Shown here: positions 19,178-28,578 of the stretch, one piece after another
Layout of the letters: each line of letters begins with the position of its first letter
How positions within the stretch are numbered: the stretch's first letter is position 1
NCBI GenBank assembly: GCA_947175515.1
Contig: CAMWNA010000007.1
Coordinates: forward strand, 1 to 37,998
Length of the DNA stretch: 37,998 nt
From: an uncultured Clostridia bacterium
GTDB lineage: Bacteria; Bacillota; Clostridia; Christensenellales; Borkfalkiaceae
Direction: 5' to 3'
The notes under the pieces: generated by a model
Told to the model about the DNA's origin: nothing
What the model saw: only the letters and a program-made list of their open reading frames with translations
The model's database searches: none
Position numbers and translations under genes: made by a program

Positions 19178-20701
19178 TTATTCTCTCATAAAATTTTCAA
19201 CACCGTTTAACTTCACTTCATCACCTTCCTGTCCGAACATCTTTACATTTTTAATAACTACGTCCTCAGTAAAGTTAAAATCAAGTCCCTGTTTTCTCAC
19301 AGCAATATTCTTTTCACGCATATCGGGAAACCCTGCTTCTGCGTTTTTATTATAAGTAAAACTAACGTTTTCAAATTTTACACTTTTTATAGGCGATTCA
19401 GGTAAGCCGTAAAAAGCGCCGGCACAATACTCCACGCCCGTGCACTCCATATTTTTAAAAATGAAATCGCCTAATTCCGGCGTGCGCTCGTCAACAGGTA
19501 GTTTTTCAGTTGTCCAAACGTACTCGGTATGACCGTTTTCATCACCCATATTATAATACATATTGATGACGAAAGGCACTTTTACGTTCCGCATAATAAT
19601 GTCCGTAAAAGTTACTCCGCCGCATTTACCAATTCTGCCGCGGCCGCGTCTTGTTTTTATCCTGAATCCTCTATCCGTACCTTCGAAAAGACACCTTGAA
19701 ACGTTTACGTTTTCAATTCCGCCTGAAAGCTCGCTTCCGAATACTACTCCGCCGTGTCCTTCACACATAAAACAATTTCTGATTACGATGTTTTTACACG
19801 GAGTTTTATATTTTTTAGCGCTTTCAATGGTACCGGATTTTATTGCTATACAATCGTCTCCCACGGAAATTTTTACGCCGATGATTTCAACTCCGTCACA
19901 ACAGTCGGGGTCAATACCGTCAGTCGTCGGCATACTGGGAATATTTTGCAAAAACAAATCATACAGCTTCACTTTATTGCAGAAATACGGATGAATGTTC
20001 CAGCTTGGAGTATTTTTAACCGTAACGCCTTGAATAAGCACGTTTTTACAGCGGTTTAAAAATATCCCTCTCGGACGCCACGCGCCGCGCATTATTCGGT
20101 GATTTTCATACCAGTCGGCGGCAAGCGCATTGCAATCAATAACGCCTTCGCCTATTATGCTGATATTGTTTTGATTATACGCGGTTAAAAGCGACGCAAA
20201 GCAATCCGCTTCTTCGCCTTGCCAAGTTCCGAAATTCTTTCCATCAATGCTTGCAGGAAGCACAGGATAATTACGCCTGTCGGTATCACCCAAAAGAATT
20301 GCGCCTTTATCTAGCCAAAGCGTTACCCCACTCTTCAAAAACAGCGGTCTTAATAAATATATTCCGGACGGAACGAAAACAGTGGAATTTTCGCCCGCAC
20401 AGCTAACCGCCGCCGTAAACGCGCCTGTTTCGTCGTGAACACCGTCACCGCACGCGCCGAATGATTTAACGTTTAAAAACGCCGACTCGGACGGCGTAGA
20501 AAAACTAACAGCCTCGTTCAAAGCCTCCACTACATAGCTTTTATCGGGTTCAAGATAAAATACAGAAAAAACGTTGCGCCTTTCCTCACGCAATTTAACC
20601 CCGTTCAATTTTACAATAAATTTTTCGGTGTTAAAATACGGACTTGCGTTATTTTCCAGTTCAAATGTAGCACTGTGCGCAGTTAAAGCAAGAATTTTCA
20701 T
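19178..20701 (-). CDS. Glycoside hydrolase family 28 (polygalacturonase-like)
   Basis: Parallel beta-helix; VGDDCIAIKSG, GHGGVVFGSELSGG, FRIKTRRGRGR catalytic-site motifs. Confidence 0.9.
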   Translation of the reverse strand: MKILALTAHSATFELENNASPYFNTEKFIVKLNGVKLREERRNVFSVFYLEPDKSYVVEALNEAVSFSTPSESAFLNVKSFGACGDGVHDETGAFTAAVSCAGENSTVFVPSGIYLLRPLFLKSGVTLWLDKGAILLGDTDRRNYPVLPASIDGKNFGTWQGEEADCFASLLTAYNQNNISIIGEGVIDCNALAADWYENHRIMRGAWRPRGIFLNRCKNVLIQGVTVKNTPSWNIHPYFCNKVKLYDLFLQNIPSMPTTDGIDPDCCDGVEIIGVKISVGDDCIAIKSGTIESAKKYKTPCKNIVIRNCFMCEGHGGVVFGSELSGGIENVNVSRCLFEGTDRGFRIKTRRGRGRIGKCGGVTFTDIIMRNVKVPFVINMYYNMGDENGHTEYVWTTEKLPVDERTPELGDFIFKNMECTGVEYCAGAFYGLPESPIKSVKFENVSFTYNKNAEAGFPDMREKNIAVRKQGLDFNFTEDVVIKNVKMFGQEGDEVKLNGVENFMRE

Positions 20702-20704
20702 TTA

Positions 20705-21850
20705 TTATACCACCAGAAGTCCGCCTGCCATTAATATAAACACAGTCACGAAGATTGTAATTATAGAACAAATACTCGTCCATACCACCAGCTGTGTTGC
20801 AAGCTGTTCGTCGCTTTTCATTTCCCCTGCCATAATCGCGCTTGAAACCGCCACCGGCGTACCAAAAAGCGCAATCAGTGTTGGGTATATATCCGAGCCG
20901 AAAGTAAACAAGCCCGTATATCTGCTTAAAAGAAAAGCAACTCCAATACCAATCAACGGAGCAACAACAATGCGCCATGCCGTGCCGACGACAATTTCTT
21001 TCGTCATACCTTTGACCGCTGAAAATTCAAATTGTCCGCCCAGAACTATTAACGCCAACGGTGACGCTATCGCTTTCAAGTCTTTAACTGCGGTATACAG
21101 AAATTTAAGTTGTTCGCTGAAACGGAATTTAACGACTTCGGATTCTACTCCGTTCACTTCAACTATTTTAGTGAAGTCCGCAGCCCGCTCGATTTCACGT
21201 ATAGCAACGAACACAAGCCCCACAACCACGCCTATTATAAGCGGATTTTTTACAATGTTTAAAAGTATGCTTTTAATACTGTGTTTCGATTTTGCCGCTT
21301 TAACGCCTGCCGATAGCTCGCCTTGCGTTGCTTCAAAAACGTTTAGCTGTTCAACGTTTCCTTCAGTTTGATTGTCAGGCACTTTTTCATCCTCGGCAAA
21401 AATCGAAAGCGCAATAACAGCAAGAATATTGAATACGGGAATAGAAAAAGCTGAAATAATACCTGCCACACCGGTATCACCGCCTAACCGTTCAACTAGC
21501 GTCAAACCGATAATTGCAAAATTGCTCCTGAACGAGCATTGAAGAATTACCCCTCGACGGTTTTTCTTTTTAGTAGTAAAAATCGCCGTCAGCAAACCAA
21601 GCCCGAATATTACGCAAATTACTATAACTGAATACAATACTACGTCCCATCTTATATCCGCAAAGCTTTTCATTGAATCGTACACGTTTATAAAAAGCAT
21701 ACACGGAAGGCAGACTTTAAACACGAACTTATTGCCGATTTTAATAAAAGTATCGTTCAAAAATTTGAAACGCTTTAAAAGATAGCCCAATAAAATTAAT
21801 AGAATTATGGGAACTACGGCATTTATTGAAGTTACTAAAATATCAAGCAT
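20705..21850 (-). CDS. AEC-family auxin-efflux-like transporter
   Basis: About 10 TM; SINAVVPIILLILLGYLLKR N-terminus, FALFGTPVAVSSAIMA-type motif. Confidence 0.85.
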   Translation of the reverse strand: MLDILVTSINAVVPIILLILLGYLLKRFKFLNDTFIKIGNKFVFKVCLPCMLFINVYDSMKSFADIRWDVVLYSVIVICVIFGLGLLTAIFTTKKKNRRGVILQCSFRSNFAIIGLTLVERLGGDTGVAGIISAFSIPVFNILAVIALSIFAEDEKVPDNQTEGNVEQLNVFEATQGELSAGVKAAKSKHSIKSILLNIVKNPLIIGVVVGLVFVAIREIERAADFTKIVEVNGVESEVVKFRFSEQLKFLYTAVKDLKAIASPLALIVLGGQFEFSAVKGMTKEIVVGTAWRIVVAPLIGIGVAFLLSRYTGLFTFGSDIYPTLIALFGTPVAVSSAIMAGEMKSDEQLATQLVVWTSICSIITIFVTVFILMAGGLLVV

Positions 21851-21910
21851 TTTGCACCTTTATGTTTAGATTTGCTTTTGATTTTTGATTCTTAACATTA
21901 TTGTTTGTCT

Positions 21911-21929
21911 TATTATGTCTGACATAATA
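21911..21929. promoter_or_regulatory. Perfect 19-nt dyad, candidate operator of AEC-GH28 operon
   Basis: TATTATGTC-T-GACATAATA, 9-bp arms, in the 5' leader of the operon. Confidence 0.5.
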
Positions 21930-22022
21930 CTTTTTAAACCGCTAAAAAGTACACTTAAATAGGTAAAACGTCTTTCTTTTGCAAAACAACGACAACTGTT
22001 TAGGTAGAAACTCGCTAATTAT

Positions 22023-22050
22023 ATTATAGCATAACGGTTAAATTAGTCAA
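22023..22050 (-). promoter_or_regulatory. Promoter of AEC-GH28 operon
   Basis: Minus strand TTGACT-N16-TATAAT. Confidence 0.7.
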
Positions 22051-22053
22051 TAT

Positions 22054-22085
22054 AAAAGGCGGTCACTTTATAAGGACCGCCTTTT
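22054..22085 (-). terminator. gdhA terminator
   Basis: AAAAGGCGGTC...GACCGCCTTTT 11-bp stem with flanking A/T tracts. Confidence 0.85.
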
Positions 22086-22099
22086 AATCGTCATTTTAA

Positions 22100-23458
<1,359 letters not shown>

Positions 23459-23571
23459 TTACGCTTACTCACTTGCATATTTTATCATAGAATTAAGGCG
23501 TTTACAAACTTTAAAAGGCTACTCCGCAATAACAATTTTTTAGCACGCATATAATCGCAGATTATACGTTT

Positions 23572-24483
23572 CTACTTTCTGAAATATACCTTTTCCGCCG
23601 TGTTATAGAATATATCTTCCAGTTCTTTTTCAGTAAAAACATCAGATCTTATTATATAATCTTTTAAATGGGCATAGCTGTCACGCGCAAGATTGCACGG
23701 CATATCAGTACCGAACATAAGCCTGTCTGCACCAACTATGGCTTTTGCATTTTTAAGATGCTCCACCGCAGTGGGATACGGATATCTTTCGGGTTGCTGA
23801 TTATGCGCCAGCGACGAAATATCAAAATATACGTTAGGCAACGCAAGCTTTTTCAGCGAAGTTTTTAAAAGCCCGATATCCTCTCTCTGCGGAGCCAATA
23901 AGTGACAGAATACGAAGGTCACTTGCGGAAACCTATCAACCGCGGAAGAAATTGCGTCAATCTGCCAGCACGGATTGCGCGGTCTGCCTATATCCAGAAC
24001 TACCGTAAGCCCCCTTTCGCCAGCGTCGGCAAAACATTCGCGCATAACGGTTCCGTCAAGAAAAACCGGCGGACGGTTTGCCATTAATCCCGAACCGTTT
24101 GAAAGCTCAAACTTAACAGCTTTAAAGCCCAAATCATTAAACAGATGATTGCGTATTTCTTTTACTTTAACACAAAAAGGATCGTAGGTCGCGGCGCCCG
24201 TAAACCTAGACGGATATTTTTTAATAGCCGCCGCGGTATATCCGTTTTGAAACCCCAGCCAATTGCCTTGTAATAATACGGATTTTTCAACCCCGTTTTC
24301 ATCCATTACGTTTAAAAGCGCTTCAGGCGTCACACCAATATCACCCAACTCAGGCGGAAACATCTGAATTATTTCGCCCGTTGCATACTGTGCTTTACCG
24401 CCGCCAACCGCCCTCAATTCGCCGCGTGACGTAAAACCTGAAATATATTGAACAATATGAGCGTGCGCATCTATTATTTTCAA
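23572..24483 (-). CDS. Amidohydrolase-2 family TIM-barrel hydrolase
   Basis: IDAHAHI metal motif, VKFELSNG, FVFCHLLAP, LMFGTDMPC. Confidence 0.8.
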   Translation of the reverse strand: MKIIDAHAHIVQYISGFTSRGELRAVGGGKAQYATGEIIQMFPPELGDIGVTPEALLNVMDENGVEKSVLLQGNWLGFQNGYTAAAIKKYPSRFTGAATYDPFCVKVKEIRNHLFNDLGFKAVKFELSNGSGLMANRPPVFLDGTVMRECFADAGERGLTVVLDIGRPRNPCWQIDAISSAVDRFPQVTFVFCHLLAPQREDIGLLKTSLKKLALPNVYFDISSLAHNQQPERYPYPTAVEHLKNAKAIVGADRLMFGTDMPCNLARDSYAHLKDYIIRSDVFTEKELEDIFYNTAEKVYFRK

Positions 24484-24576
24484 TTTTCACCTCTTAACGT
24501 TAATTAATTCTGAAATCACTATTTATTTTAACGCTTAAAAATTTTTAAAGCAAGCTATTATAGACGACAAAAACGC

Positions 24577-24605
24577 TTGATTTTTTCAGCATAATTTTAT
24601 ATCAT
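24577..24605 (+). promoter_or_regulatory. Promoter of the tRNA-Ser-like gene
   Basis: TTGATT-N17-TATCAT, 18 nt upstream of the tRNA-like 5' end. Confidence 0.6.
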
Positions 24606-24623
24606 AATAACAGTCAATAAAAT

Positions 24624-24662
24624 GCAGAGATGGCGGAGTGGTCGAACGCGCACGACTCGAAA
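24624..24662 (+). pseudogene. 5' half of tRNA-Ser(CGA), truncated after the anticodon loop (candidate attL)
   Basis: GCAGAGATGGCGGAGTGGTCGAACGCGCACGA-CTCGAAA matches tRNA-Ser(CGA) through loop position 38; the expected TCGTG stem strand is replaced by GATTA. Confidence 0.8.
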
Positions 24663-24741
24663 GATTATGAAGCCACCAAAAAACAAAAAAATTATATAAT
24701 AAAATAATAAAAATATAGGTTTTTTTCGCAATTTTCACAAT

Positions 24742-24761
24742 CGTACCCAATACGTACCCAA
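24742..24761. repeat. Direct repeat CGTACCCAA-TA-CGTACCCAA, candidate recombinase arm-type sites
   Basis: Two exact 9-mers 2 bp apart, 80 bp inside the putative attL. Confidence 0.45.
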
Positions 24762-24768
24762 AATAAAA

Positions 24769-24790
24769 GCTCGCAATTATGCGAGCTTTT
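24769..24790. terminator. Terminator hairpin at element left end
   Basis: AGCTCGCA-ATTA-TGCGAGCT followed by T7; flanked by A/T tracts on both strands. Confidence 0.75.
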
Positions 24791-24791
24791 T

Positions 24792-25046
24792 TTATACTAA
24801 TTTTTCAATAAACCAACGGCCGGAAAATGATTCGCGGTACAGCTCACGAACGCGCCCCTGCACCTGCACGGTGTAACGCACCGTCGGCGTGCTTCCGACG
24901 TGCCGTGGCGGAGCTTGGCGCTTGTCTGTAATTTTTGTAATTTCATACTGCTCGCCGTTCACCCACTCTATGGCAACGGGCTTCATATTACCGTCGGTAT
25001 CGATATGCAAAATCATACCGACGTAAATCTTCTCATACTCTAACAT
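24792..25046 (-). CDS. Small mobile-element protein of unknown function
   Basis: ORF-track ORF (to 25217) likely starts internally at MLEYEKIYVGMILHIDTDGNMKPVAIEWVNGEQYEI...RYTVQVQGR...RWFIEKLV, a pattern I recall from Bacillota phages/ICEs. Confidence 0.6.
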   Translation of the reverse strand: MLEYEKIYVGMILHIDTDGNMKPVAIEWVNGEQYEITKITDKRQAPPRHVGSTPTVRYTVQVQGRVRELYRESFSGRWFIEKLV

Positions 25047-25117
25047 AGTCGTAGTATGCGCAAAAAATGGTAAACAAAAATCAGTCCGTATAGGGCGAAC
25101 GGCAGGGCAGCGGACTA

Positions 25118-25141
25118 CCACTTTATTAGCCAATAAAGTGG
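25118..25141. repeat. Inverted repeat (10-bp arms)
   Basis: CCACTTTATT-agcc-AATAAAGTGG. Confidence 0.8.
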
Positions 25142-25344
25142 AAATGCGTGGTAAGGGCAAGCGTAGCGCAGCACCCTTCCGCATTTGAAGAGCAATGGTA
25201 AAAAAAACAACGACCATTTAAAGCGCAAAACGGCTTCTAAAACTCAGCGCCGCACCACACCGTGCCGTCAAGGCGCGGTTGCTTAAAGTTTTATAAAAAA
25301 GGAAGTATATATTATATAGTAAGCAGCGTATAAATTTTGAAAAT

Positions 25345-25393
25345 TTTACTTACTAATTTTTGAAAGCGTGATTTTCAAAAATTAGTAAGTAAA
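25345..25393. repeat. Perfect 21-bp inverted repeat, 7-nt loop
   Basis: TTTACTTACTAATTTTTGAAA-gcgtgat-TTTCAAAAATTAGTAAGTAAA. Confidence 0.9.
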
Positions 25394-25453
25394 CCAATAA
25401 AAAAATTCCTTCCGGCAATTGAGCCGAAAGGATAAAAAATTTTTAACGACTAT

Positions 25454-25475
25454 AAGCGCAGAGTGTTCTGCGCTT
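25454..25475. terminator. Hairpin after replication gene
   Basis: AAGCGCAGA-gtgt-TCTGCGCTT perfect 9-bp stem. Confidence 0.65.
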
Positions 25476-25507
25476 TAAATTTTAAAATTCAGTTCGCCTG
25501 CACCTAC

Positions 25508-26644
25508 TCATAACTCACCGTCCGGCGGCGGAGCGCCTCTGGCGAAGCAATTACACACGGCGCCGTTCGGAAAAATCAGCGTATCACGGCATTTAGGGCA
25601 AAGCACGTAGAAACTTTCGGAAAGCTCCGCCTCGTCGATTTTAAGCCGTTTTAACGCGGCTTTCCGGCGCTTTGTGTAATCGTCCATTTCCTGCTGTAAC
25701 TTCGATAAATTGGGCATTTTGCGAAGTCTTGCAAACTCTAAACGCGGCAAAAGCTGTTTCAGTGCTTCTTCGCTCGTTCTGAACTCCATATCTGTTAAAG
25801 CTCGCGCCAAGGTTTTTTTAAGCGCTTCAGCACGTCTGTTTACACGTTCGCGGTATTCCGTCTGTACTGCTTCTTCAAAGTCTAGCGACGTTTGCGGTTG
25901 CGTTTGACCTTCTGACTGCTTGCCGCCGACGTTCTTCTTCGCCAACGCTTTTTCTATTGCCTTCTGCTTCTTTGCTTCTTCTCTGTTCAGCGCGCGGAAT
26001 AGCGTACGGTTTATTATGTACTTACTTTTCCTGTATTGATTCTTCCCGACGCTCAAGCGATAGACAAGTCTGAACTTCTCGTCTGTGAGCTTGTCTATTG
26101 CCTTCTGCACCGTAGGAACACTCATATCGAGCGTTTCTGCAATATCGTTAGCGGAATACTCTTGCGGTGCTCTGTTACACTCTGAATTGAAAAACGCCGC
26201 GACTGACTGCTCTGCGTTCGTCAATGTTAGAATATTGTCTTCAATTATTATAGGACGCGTCATCCAAGCTTCGAGCTTATAATGTCCGCCGCTTGTGTAG
26301 TTATTTTCCGTATCGAATTGATAAGCGTCCTTGCGCCCTTCCTCGCACGTTATATAACCGTCTGCCGCGCCAATTTTCAATGCGCGACGTACAGTGGATT
26401 CCGAAACATTTAAATCGCGCTTAAACAGTTCAAGCGTACGCGTACAAAATGAACGCATACCGCCGCGGCGGACGGAAAAGGTGTAAATATCAGATATAAC
26501 CTTTATCTGCCCGTATGCGGCTATTTTATGCGCTGTGCGCTTGCCCGTTCCCTTGTTGAACGTGCCGAACAGTTCAACCGGCATACGGTAAGTATAGTCA
26601 ACCGCTGAAGTATTCAGTTGTTCCACCGCTGCCGTTGTGTTCAC
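25508..26644 (-). CDS. Replication initiator/helicase-loader-like protein: two wHTH regions plus C-terminal Zn ribbon
   Basis: FKRDLNVSESTVRRALKIGAADGYI and EYSANDIAETLDMSVPTVQKAIDKLTDE wHTH; C-terminal CPKCRDTLIFPNGAVCNC; next to DnaB. Confidence 0.65.
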   Translation of the reverse strand: MNTTAAVEQLNTSAVDYTYRMPVELFGTFNKGTGKRTAHKIAAYGQIKVISDIYTFSVRRGGMRSFCTRTLELFKRDLNVSESTVRRALKIGAADGYITCEEGRKDAYQFDTENNYTSGGHYKLEAWMTRPIIIEDNILTLTNAEQSVAAFFNSECNRAPQEYSANDIAETLDMSVPTVQKAIDKLTDEKFRLVYRLSVGKNQYRKSKYIINRTLFRALNREEAKKQKAIEKALAKKNVGGKQSEGQTQPQTSLDFEEAVQTEYRERVNRRAEALKKTLARALTDMEFRTSEEALKQLLPRLEFARLRKMPNLSKLQQEMDDYTKRRKAALKRLKIDEAELSESFYVLCPKCRDTLIFPNGAVCNCFARGAPPPDGEL

Positions 26645-26661
26645 GTGCTACCTCTTTAAAA

Positions 26662-28041
26662 TTATTCGGAACGTTCTGCACGTTCTTCTATCGTTTCGTC
26701 AAATTCGGGGTTTACAAATTTTGTGATTTCGCTCTTAAACCAAAGCGGAATTTTATCAAGTCCGCCATGACGGTTTTTTGCTACTGTAAGGTACGCCGTA
26801 CCCTTGACTATATTGTTCTTTTGTAATTCGGCGTCCGTCGCGTACATATCCGGGCGGTTAATAAACATAACTATATCTGCGTCCTGCTCTATTGCTCCGG
26901 ATTCGCGCAAGTCTGAAAGCTGTGGCTCCGTCGGTTCGCCGTTCTGGCGGCGCCGAAGCTGTGAAAGTGCCAAGACCGGCACGTCAAGCTCTTTTGCCAT
27001 AATTTTTAAATCACGCGTTATCGAAGCCACTTCTTGCACACGGTTTTCCACGCCGCGTCTATCACTGCAACGCATAAGCTGTATGTAGTCAATCATTATC
27101 AGGTCAAGCCGACCGCCGTGCTTTGCTTTTATGCGGCGGCATTTTGAAAAGATTTCTGCCGGTGTAACCAAAGACGAATCGTCTATTATTATTTCGTGTT
27201 TCTCAAGCCGCGTCGTCGCCGCAACTATGCGCCGCCAGTCCTCTATGCTTAGACCACCTGCCGCAGCTTTACTCTGGCTTACTCCTGCCGAGCTTGCAAC
27301 AAGACGCTCTGTTAACTGAAGCTTTGACATCTCAAGCGAAAACACCGCGCAAACGTTACCGCTTTCCGCAACATGCTCCACTATATTCATTGCCAACGAA
27401 GTTTTACCAATGCCGGGGCGTGCAGCTAACACTATAAGATTTGTTTTCTGTAAGCCGTTCGTAAGCCTATCTAAGCGGTTTATACCTGTCATTACTCCCC
27501 TGTAAGCATTTTTATCCTCTGTCAGCTTCTGCAGCTTTTCAAGAACGTCGGAAAGCACTTCGCCGACCGACGACGCGGCTGAAGTATCACTGCGTTTTGA
27601 TACGCTGTAAATCTTATCTTCTGCAAAGCGCATAGTGTCCGCTTCATCGTGTCCGCTGCAGGCATACTCTGCTATATCGCGTGCAGAACGCGCCAAGCGT
27701 CGGCAAGTACTATCGCGTCGGACTATATCGTAATAGTATTTATAATTTGCTGTGGACGGTACGCATTGCACCGTTTCTGCTAAATAGCTTATCCCACCGG
27801 CTTTATCAAGCGTGCATGTACTTTCCAAGCTTCCTGTAACTGTAACAATATCTACCGGTTTGTGCGACGCATACACTTGCTTTATTGCAGTAAGAATATA
27901 CCTGTGCGATTCCACGTAGAAGTCGTCGTCACTTATAAGCCCAATAACGTCACATAGCACTTCATTATCTAACAGCATACAGCCCAAAAGTGCCTGTTCT
28001 GCTTCCGGTGAATAGGGCATTTTCTGAGTTTCGGTTTTCAT
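26662..28041 (-). CDS. dnaB: Replicative DNA helicase DnaB
   Basis: PYSPEAEQALLGCMLLD, LIVLAARPGIGKTSLAMNI, VFSLEMSKLQLTERL, DLIMIDYIQLM, SDLRESGAIEQDADIVMFI. Confidence 0.95.
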   Translation of the reverse strand: MKTETQKMPYSPEAEQALLGCMLLDNEVLCDVIGLISDDDFYVESHRYILTAIKQVYASHKPVDIVTVTGSLESTCTLDKAGGISYLAETVQCVPSTANYKYYYDIVRRDSTCRRLARSARDIAEYACSGHDEADTMRFAEDKIYSVSKRSDTSAASSVGEVLSDVLEKLQKLTEDKNAYRGVMTGINRLDRLTNGLQKTNLIVLAARPGIGKTSLAMNIVEHVAESGNVCAVFSLEMSKLQLTERLVASSAGVSQSKAAAGGLSIEDWRRIVAATTRLEKHEIIIDDSSLVTPAEIFSKCRRIKAKHGGRLDLIMIDYIQLMRCSDRRGVENRVQEVASITRDLKIMAKELDVPVLALSQLRRRQNGEPTEPQLSDLRESGAIEQDADIVMFINRPDMYATDAELQKNNIVKGTAYLTVAKNRHGGLDKIPLWFKSEITKFVNPEFDETIEERAERSE

Positions 28042-28058
28042 AGCTTATCCTTTTGTTT

Positions 28059-28316
28059 TTACTCGCCTTCCGGTGCTTTGAATACTTCCCAATTAATTTT
28101 GAAGTTCTCGCCGTCGGCTATAAGCACGTTACTGCCTACAAGCCGCTTAATGGCGCGGCGCACCTTGCTTTTATCTGCTTTCAACGTTGCCGCTAATTCA
28201 GTGAAATTTAGCGGCGCAAACTCTTCGCCATGGTCTTTATTTATACGCTTCAATAAATCGTATTCAAAGCCGCATAAGCGGTTGAAAAGCTCTTTAACGT
28301 CTATTGCTTTACGCAT
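28059..28316 (-). CDS. Small wHTH DNA-binding protein
   Basis: LNFTELAATLKADKSKVRRAIKRLVGSNVLIADGENFKIN. Confidence 0.6.
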   Translation of the reverse strand: MRKAIDVKELFNRLCGFEYDLLKRINKDHGEEFAPLNFTELAATLKADKSKVRRAIKRLVGSNVLIADGENFKINWEVFKAPEGE

Positions 28317-28557
28317 TACCCACCTCGCTTATTGTTAGCTGGACTGTAGCGCTCTGTTTGACCCGTGCGCCCTTACAACCCGTTGACCGGTGTTGTAGGG
28401 CGTGTGCAGGGCAATAACACGCTTTACCGCCACGCGCTATCGCCCAGCCGAAGTCTTGCGCTTCTTTCGGTTTTGAGTATTCCTTTTTAATTCCACAGTC
28501 CTTACAAGTAAACCGATAAAACTTCTCTATGTATTTCACTTCATCTGCTTCTGCCAT
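28309..28557 (-). CDS. Small putative zinc-binding protein
   Basis: FTCKDCGIKKEYSKPKEAQDFGWAIARGGKACYCPAHA; start preceded by a G10 tract 6 nt upstream. Confidence 0.6.
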   Translation of the reverse strand: MAEADEVKYIEKFYRFTCKDCGIKKEYSKPKEAQDFGWAIARGGKACYCPAHALQHRSTGCKGARVKQSATVQLTISEVGNA

Positions 28558-28563
28558 AATGTA

Positions 28564-28573
28564 CCCCCCCCCC
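28564..28573. repeat. C10/G10 homopolymer serving as putative SD
   Basis: Minus strand AAAGGGGGGGGGGTACATT-ATG. Confidence 0.75.
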
Positions 28574-28578
28574 TTTAT

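Noticed and set aside
20574-21371. 265-aa plus-strand ORF antisense to AEC/GH28 genes
   Set aside because: Shadow ORF with low-complexity composition and no recognisable motif.
24624-24710. Intact tRNA-Ser
   Set aside because: No anticodon 3' stem, variable arm, T-arm or acceptor 3' strand follows the anticodon loop.
25047-25217. N-terminal extension of the 141-aa ORF
   Set aside because: The extension is not protein-like and covers an inverted repeat; family-like sequence begins at Met 25046.
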